A stretch of 64,000 nucleotides of DNA, from the NCBI GenBank assembly GCA_002118135.1, contig BDIU01000305.1:695-64694 (forward strand), in the 5' to 3' direction. Shown piece by piece: positions 36,401-47,239 of this stretch; within the stretch, counting starts at the first letter, position 1; every line of letters starts with the position of its first letter. Below the pieces are notes generated by a model. It ran no database searches, was not told the DNA's origin, and was given only the letters and a program-made list of their open reading frames with translations. The translations under genes and the position numbers were made by a program. This stretch comes from Trebouxia sp. TZW2008. Its lineage: Eukaryota; Chlorophyta; Trebouxiophyceae; Trebouxiales; Trebouxiaceae.

Positions 36401-37698
36401 ATCAAAGCTTTGTCAGCAAGAGTACACAGGGCAGCAAGCACAACTGTGTCAATCGCTTGCACACTGTTATTTGAGGCACTTTGGTTGCTGGAGCAATGCA
36501 ATTAGGCAACTCAATGCATCATCACAAGCATATTGTCTCACGCAGAAGCCCATTTGCTTCAAGGGGTAATAAAATGTAAACGTGCAATTCAAGCTGAAAG
36601 TTTTGTCTAAAAAGTTTGTTTTTAATTCAGGCGTGACAGCAATAGAGCCAGGCTGCCTGCCAGATCTTGCCAAGCCACTGTGCACCTGGTCAGGGCCCTT
36701 GCCAGAACCAGCCCCAGCCTACAGTCCTATTGCAGATGCAGTGCAATGCTGGCAGCACGTCACCTTTGGCAAGCATGATTGGCCCTTGCCAGCAGTCGCC
36801 ACGCCACACACAGAGGCTCATGTGTGCACAGCTGTGTTTGCAGCTGCTCTTTTGGCTGGCCATGTCTTGCCTGTCTTTGAAGGTGAGAAACCTTGTCTCT
36901 ACAGCGATGTTGTAAGACAGATGCCCAAGTGTGTACAGCGGTGTCTGCAGCTGCCCTTTGGCAGGCCATGTCTTGCCTGTCTTTGAAGCCAAACAAAAAT
37001 TATGCCAAAAGCAATATTGTCTGACATTTGCTGTGTTCATGTGTGGTGTACAGATGCCCATGTGTGCACAGCGGTATTTGCAGCTGCCCTTTTGGCAGGC
37101 CATGTTGTGCCTGCCTTGGAAGGTGAGCAAAGCTGATGGCATCAACAATATGGTCTGACATTTGCTTTGTTCATGTGTGAAGTCTGCTGTCAAGGACTGG
37201 GGGACAACGTGCTTATGGCACAATGCCTGGCATTGTTGCTTTCTCTTGCTGTGAAGGTGGTATTGAGTGCTTAGGTTGATTTGGACATGGCCCCATCAGG
37301 GCAGCATGTGCCCATGCCTGCAAGCAAAGTTGTATTGTCAAACAAGTACCTGTAAGTACCAGTAAGTGGTATGTGACTCACACTGTGTTACATGTTTTGC
37401 ACTGGTTTGCAGCAAAACTGCATTGTCTTGGTGCCGTGCAGTGTTGAGGGATTCATGGATTGCACCACCTCAGATGATGACAAGAAAGGGCATTGTACAG
37501 CACAAACAGCTGGGAGAGCTGCTGCATTTGCTGAGGGCCCATGGAATATGTAGCAGAACAAGTCTAGCAGCAGTTTGGCAGAAAGACCTTCTGTTTCTGA
37601 GAAGACAGCTGACAGACTGTCTCAAGAAGGGGCAACAGCAGAAGCTTTTGCCTTTGTGGAAAGAGGCTGTTCTGCAGGCTTCTCATTCTGCATGGTGA
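24413..37698 (+). CDS. DHX37: DEAH-box RNA helicase DHX37/Dhr1, 40S ribosome biogenesis
   Basis: Nucleolar ATP-dependent helicase that removes U3 snoRNA from pre-18S rRNA. Twenty exons: 24413-24531, 24602-24764, 24966-25178, 25500-25731, 26259-26467, 26877-27038, 27581-27740, 28243-28484, 29111-29743, 30609-30722, 31271-31457, 31878-32031, 32454-32568, 33014-33199, 33785-33898, 34261-34409, 35118-35340, 35799-35997, 36631-36882, 37442-37698; the sum is 4,083 nt, 1,360 aa, all phases consistent. It starts [14 protein letters not shown]. Motifs: [10 protein letters not shown] (I), TQPRRVAA (Ia), DEAH in exon 7, SATLRIDDF (III), [26 protein letters not shown] (V), [12 protein letters not shown] (VI). 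Exon 9 carries a long Pro/Gln and acidic insert typical of this family. The C-terminal blocks [12 protein letters not shown] and HDWPLPAV match DHX37. Introns 14 and 18 start with GC. Introns are filled with echoes of exons. Confidence 0.93.
26092..26258 (+). repeat. Upstream echo of DHX37 exon 5
   Basis: A 165-bp tandem copy directly before exon 5, with its own CTGCAG acceptor and matching [15 protein letters not shown] one-base difference after DIE throws it out of frame, so it is a dead or decoy exon. Confidence 0.8.
26690..26830 (+). repeat. Two degenerate echoes of the DHX37 exon 6 acceptor edge
   Basis: Blocks at about 26695-26745 and 26780-26830 resemble the intron end plus exon 6 start (CCCTCAATTCCTGTATGAGG), with point changes and a stop. 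They precede the true acceptor at 26876. Confidence 0.65.
27263..27405 (+). ncRNA. Long intronic hairpin (58-nt arms, 27-nt loop), small-RNA precursor candidate
   Basis: Bases 27263-27320 and 27348-27405 are inverted repeats matching at 56 of 58 positions. In the transcript of the host gene (plus strand) both mismatches become G:U pairs, so the stem is fully paired. It lies in DHX37 intron 6, away from splice sites. It could be a miRNA/hairpin-siRNA precursor or a very young foldback element; no terminal target-site duplication was evident. Confidence 0.5.
28080..28874 (+). repeat. Four-copy family of DHX37 exon 8
   Basis: One upstream partial copy (about 28115-28215), the real exon (28243-28484) and two downstream copies (about 28580-28664 and 28725-28874). 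Each downstream copy ends in the same donor context GAAG with GTAAGC or GTGAGC. The last copy is open and begins after a TAG in the same phase as the real exon. Confidence 0.85.
30190..30425 (+). repeat. Short tandem repeats before DHX37 exon 10 copies
   Basis: About four diverged units of roughly 65 bp sharing GATGATGTGTTGCTGAA, GCAGAGG and GACTTGCAGTC. They lie in intron 9 just upstream of exon copy 10A. Confidence 0.65.
30445..30573 (+). other. Intact alternative copy (10A) of DHX37 exon 10
   Basis: A 129-nt segment with acceptor GCAG and donor GTATGT, phase 0 at both ends, coding a near copy of exon 10 ([20 protein letters not shown] versus [20 protein letters not shown]). Either copy, or both, can be spliced without changing frame. 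Confidence 0.6.
30895..31270 (+). repeat. Two echoes of DHX37 exon 11 upstream of the real exon
   Basis: Echo 1 (about 30901-31008) is open and resembles the exon start (GAAPT...; [11 protein letters not shown]) with its own GTCAGT donor. Echo 2 (about 31080-31200) is frame-broken. The period is about 185 bp. Only the third copy continues into helicase motif V. A further scrap of the exon 3' half lies at about 31548-31625. Confidence 0.8.
33200..33784 (+). other. GC-AG intron 14 of DHX37
   Basis: The only donor that keeps frame and the family sequence is ACAG followed by GCAAGC; the acceptor is ATGCAG. This fits the known consensus of rare GC-AG introns. Confidence 0.75.
34118..34520 (+). 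repeat. Echoes flanking DHX37 exon 16
   Basis: Degenerate upstream copies of the acceptor edge (GGTGAGGGTGACAAAGAAGA at about 34120; a second at about 34185) and a downstream copy of the 3' half with its TTTTGCAG-GT donor (about 34445-34518). Confidence 0.7.
34754..34854 (+). repeat. Nested inverted repeat in DHX37 intron 16
   Basis: An 11-bp perfect outer stem (AGGACCCTTCC with its complement) encloses two tandem copies of CACAACCAGCTCAGCTGGT, each itself nearly palindromic. No function assigned. Confidence 0.55.
35636..35798 (+). repeat. Dead upstream copy of DHX37 exon 18
   Basis: A 163-bp tandem copy starting after the same CAG acceptor (GTAGCTCGCAGGGTCAAAGC). Small deletions break the frame. 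A third scrap of the exon 3' end lies at about 36090-36180 and keeps the GC donor. Confidence 0.8.
35998..36630 (+). other. GC-AG intron 18 of DHX37
   Basis: The donor is GGCAG followed by GCAAGC, the acceptor AATTCAG. The split Gly codon (G/GC) and the family alignment (MAG then VTAIE) fix the boundary. Confidence 0.75.
36910..37130 (+). repeat. Two downstream echoes of the DHX37 exon 19 donor edge
   Basis: Copies at about 36920-36985 and 37053-37125 repeat the exon end around ACAGC(T/G)GT.TTTGCAGCTGC and CCATGTCTTGCCTG. The second still carries a GTGAGC donor. Confidence 0.75.
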
Positions 37699-38479
37699 GT
37701 GGCATTTGCAGCACGCTTTTGCAGCACGCATTTGCAACTCGCTTTTGCAGCACACACATTTGCAGCATGCTTTTGCAGCAACCCACAGACACAAACTGCC
37801 ATGTATTCGGTTGTATATTTGATTTGACAGGCACAGAGAAGAGATGCACTAGGATCAGAGCATGTATGCGAGGATTTGCCTGATGCAGTCATGCTTCAGT
37901 TGTCGTTACTTTCGTGATGCTGAGAACGAGCCAGCCTGGCAAGACAAGAATTGTGCCACACACCTCTAGCACTCTTGCTTGAAATCGTAACAATCATTAA
38001 CCATTGTTATTGTGTGTCGTTTGCATTCGGGAGTTGGTCATGTCGCAGCTGTGTCTTCTAGCGGTGTACGCTTGCCCTATGATGACAGCTGTGCCATGTT
38101 CAGTGGTCAGATCTGCACTATATCTATCTCTGCATATGCCTCAGGGCTATGGGGAGGGAACAATGCACAGCACTGCATGCATGGCCAGCATTGCATGCAT
38201 GCTGTTGACAACAGAGCACCATGTTCAAGAGACTTGCAGTCACCGACTGAAGCGTGCAACCTTCTGACACCTACGTTGTAACACGCAAACAAATGTTCAG
38301 CAGAGAGTGCAGGTGTCGCAATCCATCTTGTGCTCGAGTTTCTTGCTTAATCAACAGCAGCTGAGGCTTCGAGCCCTTTCCAACTCGAATCGCCCTGCCC
38401 TCGCTGTGCTACTGCTGCGCCCAAATATCCTGCGCTGGTCTGAGCATTTACAGCTGCTGGCTGCACAGAGCGCGGAAGC
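37699..38479. other. Spacer DHX37/RRM gene with upstream CpG patch
   Basis: The first part is 3' flank with short CAGCACGCTTTTG-type repeats (about 37700-37790). From about 38370 CpG rises toward the next start codon, as at other gene starts here. No gene recognised. Confidence 0.45.
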
Positions 38480-40431
38480 ATGTCAGGCTATCACGATGAC
38501 CGACTCGAAAGGAACTATGAGCCTGGCGGAGGATACCGCTCCAATCGCGACGTCCGTGAGGCAGCAAGGTATTGACACGAGCAACAACCGGAGGTTTGCT
38601 CCTGATGAGTGTGGTGGCAGTCTGTGGCAGACATGCAACGTGTGAATGGACTTCACAAGACAGCGACTGGCAGATTCAAGCGGTGCAAGCGGATAAAGTT
38701 GTGCTGAAGGGGTCGAGGATCTGCACCTGCTGGAAACCGACGTGACAAGGACCCAGCATGCAGAGTCTACGTGCACAATTTGGACTTTGGAACGTCTTGG
38801 CAGGTGAGTTTGAGTCGTGCCCCAGAAACTTTCGTGGGCTTGCAAATAATCTGTTATGGAACTTTAGCAAAGGCGTGTGCTGGCAGGACTTGAAAGATCA
38901 CATGAGGGGAGCAGGAGGTCAAGTGGAGTATGTGAAGATTATCCAAGACTATGATGGGCGCTCCAAGGTGGGTCTGCCTAGTTCACCCTCAGCGCTTGAA
39001 GCTACCTTGACCAGCCAAAGCTCACCTTGTGACAATACAGGGATTTGGTGTCTGTGAGTTTACTAACAGTCGAGATGCCAAGGATGCTATTCAGCAGCTG
39101 GATGAGTCAATGCTGCAAGGTGTCGTACCATCAATCTGCGCTTTTGCTGTGCCATGCATTCGCGTGAGCTTGTCTGTGTGTTTAGCAGGAGACCACTTCA
39201 AACTTGCAGCCTGCATGCTCATCAACATGTTTGGTTGAGGCTTGAAGGTCATTTGGGCATGAGAGTGTCTGTGATGCCACTTGCTGATACATGTGTTGCA
39301 CGATTTTGGAAAGGCTTCAGACCTCACAGTTGCTGTTGCTGACGCATTTATGCACAAATGTCTTGTGCATAAACTCTGCCAGCAGCTGATACATTAGAGG
39401 AACTTTAACTCATGTATTTTAAACTCATGGGTAACAGCCTCAGAAGACAAAACAGACACTTTTTTTATGTGCACAGGCAGAAAGATTGGTTTGCGCCCTG
39501 ATAGAGATGTAGCTGGAGGCGGCATTCGAGATGACAGGTCATCAAGGCGTGACAGTGATTACAGAAGCAGTCGCGATGACAGCTACAGGAGCAGCCGAGA
39601 TGATTCACACAGGAGCAGAAGGGATGATGACAGAAGTTACAGACGTGATAGATCTCCCAGGAGAGATGACAGGGACAGGCGTGATGACTACAGGGACGAC
39701 AGAGGTGATAGGAGCCACCGTCAGTCACGCGGTGGCAAGACAGCAGAAGAACTTGACGCTGAAATGGACGCTCTCAAGGAAGAGGTAAGGGCTGGACCTA
39801 TGTAATCAAGGTTCATCGGTCTCTTGGTCATCGACTTTGTATGCCAGCATATTTTCTGACAGTTCATGCATCTGACACTGGACACGGGGTGTTTGGATTA
39901 TTGTGGCACAGAATTGTTGCATGTGGGTTTGCTGCACTCAGTTTGTCTAAGCTGTCATGGCAGCATTACTTACAGTGTTTCCACGTCGCCTGCCATTATT
40001 GCTGCAATCACTTCAGCTCACATCGCATCTCCTTTGAGTAATCAAGTTTAAGAGCTTGCATCTAGCAGCATGCAGAAGGCCAAGATGCAACAGTGTGAAT
40101 GTTGGTGTCCTTTTGCTGGAGGGTTGCTATGTTGTTTGAATTATGGTCAGTTGTTGTTCATGTCTCAAACAGACGACAACTTTCTTGACGTGGTGACGTC
40201 GGAACATGATGTTGCAGCTAAGATGCTGCAAGCCACTACTTAGTGGATGTGGAATAAATTTGCAATTGACACATGAAGTCTTTGGTGTCAAATATTGATG
40301 TTGAAGCTCATATGGCAACTTCTTTATGCAATCTGCTGCCATTGCATCATGCAATGTGGTCTAACTTAGACCACTTAAATTAAAGCAGAATCTGTTGTGT
40401 GCAGAAACATGCAGCTGCTGAGAGGCAATAG
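38480..40431 (+). CDS. RRM RNA-binding protein with RS/RD-rich tail (Gbp2/ALY-like)
   Basis: Probable nuclear mRNA-binding or export factor. Six exons: 38480-38568, 38710-38803, 38887-38967, 39041-39119, 39477-39784, 40405-40431; 225 aa. It starts MSGYHDDRLERNYEPGGGYR. One RRM follows with RNP2 VYVHNLDFGTSWQDLK and RNP1 KGFGVCEF. The tail is rich in SRD/RRDD repeats (SSRDDSYRSSRDDSHRSRR) and ends with KTAEELDAEMDAL, like the C-terminal motif of ALY/Yra1-type adaptors. The last exon codes only KHAAAERQ. The exon 2 acceptor (CTGAAG) is weak but required by phase. It could instead be a small SR splicing factor. Confidence 0.8.
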
Positions 40432-41179
40432 GCATATTGCCGTCAAAATGGTGTTTGGGCGTTGCAAGTACCACCAAAGTTGGCAATGCTTCTGTGCATA
40501 GCAATGGCCTTCTGGACTAATCTCATTGCCCCCTTCATGCACCTGCTAAAACATTACCATGAAAGCTTAAGCAGGAATTTAAATTAGCTTGTGTAGTATG
40601 CAACTTGTTCGTGAGACCTGTGGGTGGTGTCTTGTCATATTTGGACATGGATTCTAGCAGAGCATGTTTAAAGGGACACATCTCCAAAGGCCGATCAAGC
40701 TACAAAGTATAGCCATCGTTGCAGTCAAGCCACTTGATCGGAACGCTATTAAACATATTGGCAAATAGTATGACCATTCGAGCGTCGCTGCAACGCAAGC
40801 AGCACACTTGCAAAAAAAAGGCCAGCTGGCGCTTGCAAAACATGCAGCAAAAGTTCAAGTTGCACAAGGTTTTTGGCCGCTTCCCTGCAGTATGCTCTGC
40901 CAAAAACGCATCCAGCAAGACACTACGGCACTCAAGGTTCCCGGGCGATCACTCAGCCGAGTACTAGCTGAGCCCAATCCAGTTTGACTTCCCTGTGGAT
41001 GGTGTGGCCGTAGCATGTTTGCTAGGCCAAATTTGGCATATATAACGCGACTATAGCACCGCTGGTGCACCAGTGATGGCTTGCAGCTGAGCTGACATCA
41101 GAGCTGCAGCTGCCTTGCTACCCCACAAGCTGGCTGTGCATGCAGCCACGCTGCAGGCCTTGCTGTGGCATGTTGGCTG

Positions 41180-41480
41180 ACAACAGTCCACCAATAAGCT
41201 TTGCTGCCAGCCTGAGACATGACGAAACAGCAGAGCTTGCAGCGACAAACTTGCTGACAGCTGCTCAGTCATGCACATGAGCCATGCTCTGCACACAGCA
41301 TGCATATGCTGTGCCTGCTCAAGCTCACCCCGTCAGCATGCTATGCAGCCAGCCTAACATTGACAGGCATCAGAGCTTTATGCAACATGATGGTTGACAG
41401 CAGTCCACCAATAAGTTGTGCATCCAGCTCAGTACATATTCAAACAGCAGAGCTTGAAGCAACAGACTGCTGACAGGTGT
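41180..41480 (-). repeat. Duplicated module, coding-like on the minus strand
   Basis: Two copies share CAGTCCACCAATAAG, ACAGCAGAGCTTG and GCTGACAG about 215 bp apart. The minus-strand peptide is similar in both (LQALLFRHV and LQALLFEYV, then LLVDCCQP). This may be an old exon echo of a minus-strand gene that I could not identify. Confidence 0.45.
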
Positions 41481-43224
41481 TTGCATCATGCAATGTGGGC
41501 AGGCAGCAATTACAGAGCCAGCATAACTGCTCACAGCTTGGCAGCCATGCACACAAGCGATGCTACCTCGCAAGCTGTCACCTGCAGTCTGACCACATTG
41601 GCAAGCAGCAATGACAGGTGCAGCAGAACTGCTGATAGGTGACCAGTCAACCTGCGAAACACTGTGCATAAGCAGCTGCAGCGGTTTGCTTGCACACTCA
41701 AGACAGCGGTATGCATGGGTCACACATGTGTGGTAGCTACATGTCATGTGTTTCTGACCAGTACCTTGACCTGGGTTGTCATTTACAGCTTGTGTCAATT
41801 GGCTGGACAAGCTGCACCAAGTGGTGCTTACTGCGGATGTGCTGGCGGCAGAGGTGGGCCCCAGCAAGCCCGCACAGTACTCAGCTGCAGCTGAGCGACA
41901 CATCAGACAATGGTCAATCATGTGCACATGCGTATGACAGTCTGCTGGCAGAGAAATGACACTTGTCCTCCAATGTATGCCTGGACGGGAGACGCAGCAC
42001 TCACTTGCCTGTTTAGAAGCATGGGCGCAAGCAATCATTCGTACACTAAACAACAGTGTTGCAAGTATTTAGCGCTCAGCCTGAGCTGTGGCGCAGACAT
42101 GTCTTTGCCTTGTCTCAACGCATATCTATTGTCATAGCACTGTAGCAATCAGTGATGCCTCGCTTTGCTGAGTTGGCATTACTCATGTGTACATATTGAA
42201 TGTGCACGTCAGGACATTATTGTATTGCAACTAGTCAGGACGAGAAATACTTAATCGCTACCACAGGTGCCATGGCATGCTTGCAATGTCTTGTACACTT
42301 ACCTTGTTGATATGCACCTGGTTGTGAAGTTCTGGACAAGGGTTGGATGCGTCTGATCTTGCATGCAGACATTCAGCGAGAGCCCCGTATGCTTTGAAAA
42401 AACCGCCCACTATTCAACTGACGTCTGCATGGTCTCTGTTGAAGGCCATCGTGTTTTCAGTATGGCTGCATGTAGCTGAAAGCTTATTGGAGGAGGGCCT
42501 AATATTGCATATGTAATTTGGCATGATTGATGACAGCGCAGAGGCTATGGAATGCTGACGCATCGCTCAGTCGTAATCTGTCCACTCACCAACACTGACT
42601 ACGATGAACGCAGACAAATAAAGCAGATGAGACAAGCACCGGCAGCAATGCTCCTGCAGAAACGTACAGAGGTCAACAAAATAGTCAAGCAAGCTGATGC
42701 TGATGCTGATGGGCAAGTGTTGCAGAGTCGGCCAAACCCTTAGGGATATGGTCGTTGCGCAGCAGGGACCTGAGCAGGAAACTGTTTTGCTTTACTGCAT
42801 GAGTCAAAAGCTGCTTGCTAACACGAGGCTCAACAGCTTGAGGAATCGATAACTTGCTCAGCTGCTGCCCAGAAATCGAGTGCTCTCGTCACAGTGCACT
42901 TCGTCACCGCATCAACAGCGTTGCGCGCAGCTGTGGCGTTTTATTGCGCGCGTCACAGTCCATGATCCGCGCGACGCTGCGTGACTCTGTCTTGATGTGC
43001 ACTTTCGAAGCAAGTTGCCGGGCAGCTCTACATTCGTACACTGGACGTCTGTATGTCTCAGAACACTTTGATCAGTGTTGGTTTCGAGTATCAAGTCCGA
43101 AGGACCCGGTTCCACAAGGTGTAGAATCTTGCCTTGAGGACTTTTGCCTGCACAAAGAGCTAAGACCTATGCACAACTGCAAGACGCCCTCACAAGGGCG
43201 ACGCATTGCTGAAAGAGAATTGTT

Positions 43225-43422
43225 TGTAGCAACGCTAGTCGTATATGGGCTCTGCAATTAGCTGCGTTACATCGGCCATCACCCTTTTCCCTTGCCCTTG
43301 CCGGGTCCGTGAGATTGTGTGTCGCTCGGGGACGCGCGATCTTAAGTGGGGGGGAATTGTAGCAACGCTAGTCGTATATGGGCTCTGCAATTAGCTGTGT
43401 TACATCGGCCATCACCCTTTTC
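43225..43422 (+). mobile_element. Possible LTR-retrotransposon scrap
   Basis: A 65-bp direct repeat (43225-43289 and 43358-43422, one mismatch), each copy starting TGTAGC. The second copy is preceded by AAGTGGGGGGGAAT, the form of a polypurine tract next to a 3' LTR. No gag, integrase or reverse transcriptase remains. It is only a suggestion. Confidence 0.35.
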
Positions 43423-43769
43423 GTTACATTGTTGCAGCATATGCATCAACTCAGCAGAAGTCTTACCCCAATAACCAGCAAGAACACCTGCATTGTCGAG
43501 AGTGGGCTTGCCTCTTAACACATTGCAACACTACTAATGGCTTGCCAAAAAGGTCTTGCAAAACGCAATCCAGCGCCCAAGGCTTTGAAAATCAGCAAGA
43601 TGCATCACGCATCAGATCTGATTTAGACGACACAAGCTGAGTGTTCTGATGTTAAGCTAGCACGTTGAAATTACACCACAAGCGAGGCTCTTGGTGATGG
43701 TATTATTCAGATCCAATGACACCAAGCCATGTAATTGACAAGAGGCCTCAAGCTTTGGTGTCCTCCGCC

Positions 43770-46700
43770 TCATGAGGCTATGCATATGGTGACAGAATAC
43801 ACCAGCAGCTGACTTGATGTCAATATGAGCAGCCTGTCCTGTCCATCTATCCACTGCAGGGCAGCTCCCAACACAGCCGACTGCTCTTCAAGGCCCATGT
43901 CAATGATCTGCACCACCCACAGACTGTGCTCATTCTGCTGTGATGCATGGCAGCACGGCAGCATAGGCATACCGCTAGCATCAGCGCTATTGACTTGGTC
44001 AAATTGGTAAGACTCTTGCCAAATGCTGCACTACCCAGCAAGCTTTGGGCAACAGCCAACATCATGCAAACTGATGTTGCAAGGCAGCAATGCCTCCTTT
44101 AGTGAAGGCAAGCACAGCAGTGATGTTGGGGCCAAACCTGAGAGCTGCCGGTACTCTGCTTGTGAGACGTCTGCTTGTACAGGTACGAGAAGCGGTTGCC
44201 CTCAATCAGTGCGGCTGCTAGCTTGCTTTCTGGGTGTGCCAGCAGCGTGAACTTCTTGTGCACCTTCCCTGCACAACGGACAGCCTGCTGACTGAGCTGA
44301 GCTGAGACATAGATCTTGACGCGCACTGTCAGGTAGGCAAAACAAAACAAAAGTCCATGCTGTAAAGCACTATAATGGGGTCCTTCAAGAGCAGAGGCAG
44401 CCCAGATTTGCTGCCCTGTTTACCGCCCTAGGAGCAGCAACTATCATAAAGGTGAAAACTTGGTGGTGCATAGCGATTGGGCTTGAAGGGTTTTGGATAA
44501 GCATATGCCCTGTCTTACCTGCTGTCACGTATGCTAGGGCTGGAACAGAGTGCAGGTGCTCCGCAACCAGAGCCGAGGCTTGAGACGTAAACATAACAGC
44601 TGCACAGTCTACGTCATCAGAAAGGCCCATCAGGATCTGCTGCTGTTGACCAAAAGCCACCACCTTGTGCGGTCCACAATCTATTTGGTCAACAATGCTG
44701 TAGGTACTCCTCCCTGTAGTGTGTTCACTGCTGCCATTATGTTGGGTGAGACTGCTGGCTTGCGGTTCTGCTGTTGTCTGCTGCTCAAGCGCAGCTGTGC
44801 CATTTGACTGAGCAAACGATGCTGTTGCTGATGCTGTTGCGGGTGCTGCTGATGAATCTTGTGCTGGCGCTGTGTGCTGTTGATGTGATGCAGGCAAGAT
44901 TGCATGGTCTTGCTGCACAGGAGCAGCAGGTGAAGGCTGAGGGTCTGAATCGATTTGCTTGAAAAGAGTGACGGTGCAAGCTGGCTCGCCGCCCATGCCC
45001 CCCACATTGTCTGGGCCCACCTCATGATACAGATCTGAGAATTCATTCCTTGGCACAGTGTCGTCTGCAGCAACAATTCCCTATCATGCCTGAAGGCTGA
45101 AGGAAAAGCGGCCACTTTGCCCAATATCATTTGAAGCCGGTGTAGTCAGTGAACGCTTGTGGCGGTGAAAACACAGGCCACTCTGACAGAACTGAGAGCA
45201 TTCACTGGCGTTTGCTTGGAGTAAACTGAGGCAGGCTAGCATGGCACGCAATCAAGCTCAAGTCAGAATGTCATGCATGAACGGGTCAATTACATGACAG
45301 GAGGTTACAGGAAGTTACAGTACCTGCTGCCTGCTCAGAGGTAAAACGTGCCAGCCTATCAACGGCTTGTCTGAGTGTGCGTGTGCTGACGCTGTCCACA
45401 TCATCATCGTCAGCTGTCAGACCTGCATGCAGGCCCTTTCTTGAGCGTTCTGACGACAGGACTGCAAGTAAACTTAGGAGTTGTCGATCATAACCATCAG
45501 CATGCAGTTGTGCTATGTGAGAGTCAGCATATGGTTGGTTGATGCCACCAGGCACATATGGGTTGACAATGCATAGAAGTTGCAGACCTCATTTGATGCA
45601 CGTGAACAACTGCATGCCCGCATGAACCTCTCCACGTGGCTTTCTGTATGGATGTAAGCCTCATCATCCCAGGGTAAGCCTGACTTTGTATGTCCTGCAC
45701 ATCTTCGTATATTTGACACGGCTGTTACCAACAGCTACGTCATCTGGGTATTGGATATGCAACTGTCCATGCTGCAGCTTGCTGATGCAAAAGTGTCTTG
45801 GAACCGTCATATGACTGGTGCAATCAGTTACATTTGCAGCAGCAGTGTCTCACCTGATGTAGCCCCTGCTGATGGCAACAGAGGGTCTGGACTGCTACTG
45901 CCTTGCGCTTCTGGGTTAGCTGATGCTACAATGATGTGGCTGCCCTTGGGCAGCAGCCTGACAGCATGAGGTGGCAGGGCGCTGACCTGCATCAGTCAAT
46001 GCATGTTGATATGCAAGATTTTCAGCTGTGTCACGTGATGATGCGATTGCCCACTTTGGGCTTTGCATGTGCAATGCCTTGCATGCCGTATGCGGCAGAG
46101 AAGAGGAGAATCTAGAGCTGCCTCACAAATCAGCAGCTGGCAGGTCAAAATGTAGCAGCTGAACTTGTATGGGCATCGCTATATGTGCAGAACAACTGTG
46201 GGAGAGCCTGCTGCAGCTCACAAAGCGGTCAGCAGAAGATCAAAGAGCAGCAAGCCTTCACGAACCCCTGTTTGGTACCTGAAGCAATTGCGTGTCTTTC
46301 ACCTCCAGACACGTTTGAACCTCAAGAATCATCACAAATAGCTCACATCCTGCTGCTTGATTGCCGTCCTTCTGCCGCACAGCCCAAGCAATGACTTGAA
46401 CCTGGCCTGTACGCATCACACACTCTTGTCAACCATTTGTTTCACCAGACTGAAGATACATCTATGCCTCTTGTCAAAGCTGTTGCAGCTGCTGAGGACA
46501 TGTCTCACCTGCATCAAGCTGAGCCGCTGCTTGCAAATGCAGCGCGCGGTTGTGCAGTGGGAAACATGGCCCCACAGCTTCTGCAGCACAACATGCTCAG
46601 TCTTCATGCTATCTCACAGCTCTAGCCAAAGACTTTCACCCATATGCTTAGTCTTGCTGACATCCAAGTCAGTGTCAAGTGGTTGCTGACCCCTGTGCAT

Positions 46701-47239
46701 CTACCTGGTGAAGTGCTGATGTTGACAAGCGTGAGATCGCCATGCCCTGAAGATACAATAAGCTGTTCCTCTGTTGGCTGATGCCCCTGAACAGCTACCA
46801 CTGAAGGCTGCAGTGGGGAGCCTTGAGCTGCTTTGTCTGGGTCTAGGCAGGACTTCTGAAAGCCTTCAGACGGCTCTACAGCATCGCATACAATGTTTGC
46901 ACGTATAAACTTTCAAGCTGTTGCAGCAAGTCTGAGCGAATTGCCACCTCACCTACCCCATGCTCTGTCCAGAGGTGCTTCCGACTGACTGGTCAGCCGA
47001 TGCAAGCTCCAGCAGCCGTTCTCGTTTTGAAACACGAAGAAATCACCACTCACACCATGCAGGTGATTGTGCAAAATAGCTGCGCGCGTGTTCAAGTAGT
47101 CAGTGCTGTGATCAGAGACCTTGACCGAGCCGTCTAACGATTGCACCGCTTGCGACAGCTGGAGGCTTCGGTCAAGCTTCCAGCTGTCGAACAAAGGGTT
47201 GGCCTTGTCTCTGTCGAGCTCGAGCATACGTAGAGGCAT
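43770..47239 (-). CDS. NUDCD1-like protein (NudC domain-containing 1)
   Basis: Homologue of NUDCD1, a beta-propeller/CS-domain co-chaperone. Exons resolved: 47239-46957, 46875-46705, 46406-46279, 45986-45854, one unresolved around 45700-45600, 45422-45324, 45064-44519, 44268-about 44138, 43937-43770. It starts MPLRMLELDRDKANPLFDSW. Evidence for the family is the ordered match to NUDCD1: N-terminal propeller strands, LPWDD..IHTESHVERF (the end of the CS region), LRQAVDRLARFTSEQ, the EFSDLYHEV and HKVVAFGQ blocks, DDVDCAAVM, HLHSVPALAYVTAG then KVHKKFTLLAHPE, and RLLILTSSQLLVY at the end. A Gln/Ala/Ser-rich insert lies in the seventh exon. The central CS core is not convincingly found, so it is either in the unresolved exon or diverged. 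Confidence 0.72.

Larger units (their letters stand above)
40432..43769. other. Repeat-rich region without a recognised gene
   Basis: 3.3 kb between two genes. 41080-42000 contains a module present twice (about 41180-41265 and 41395-41480) whose minus-strand reading is LQALLF..V..W...LLVDCCQP in both copies. About 42880-43350 is CpG-rich. A short direct repeat with an LTR-like junction lies at 43225-43422. An open minus-strand segment around 41760-41890 might be an exon but could not be placed in any gene. Confidence 0.45.

Noticed and set aside
39465..39728. Minus-strand Cys/His-rich open frame resembling a zinc-finger protein
   Set aside because: It is the antisense reading of the RS/RD-repeat exon of the RRM gene; Arg/Ser/Asp codons read backwards give Cys/His/Ser.
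41370..42053. 227-codon minus-strand open frame
   Set aside because: Cys/Ser/Ala composition like non-coding TGCA-rich DNA here; it starts without ATG context and matches no family I know. Only parts of it are noted as a repeat.
42854..43261. 135-codon plus-strand open frame over the CpG patch
   Set aside because: No recognisable domain; CpG-rich DNA is naturally poor in stop codons. It ends inside the LTR-like repeat.
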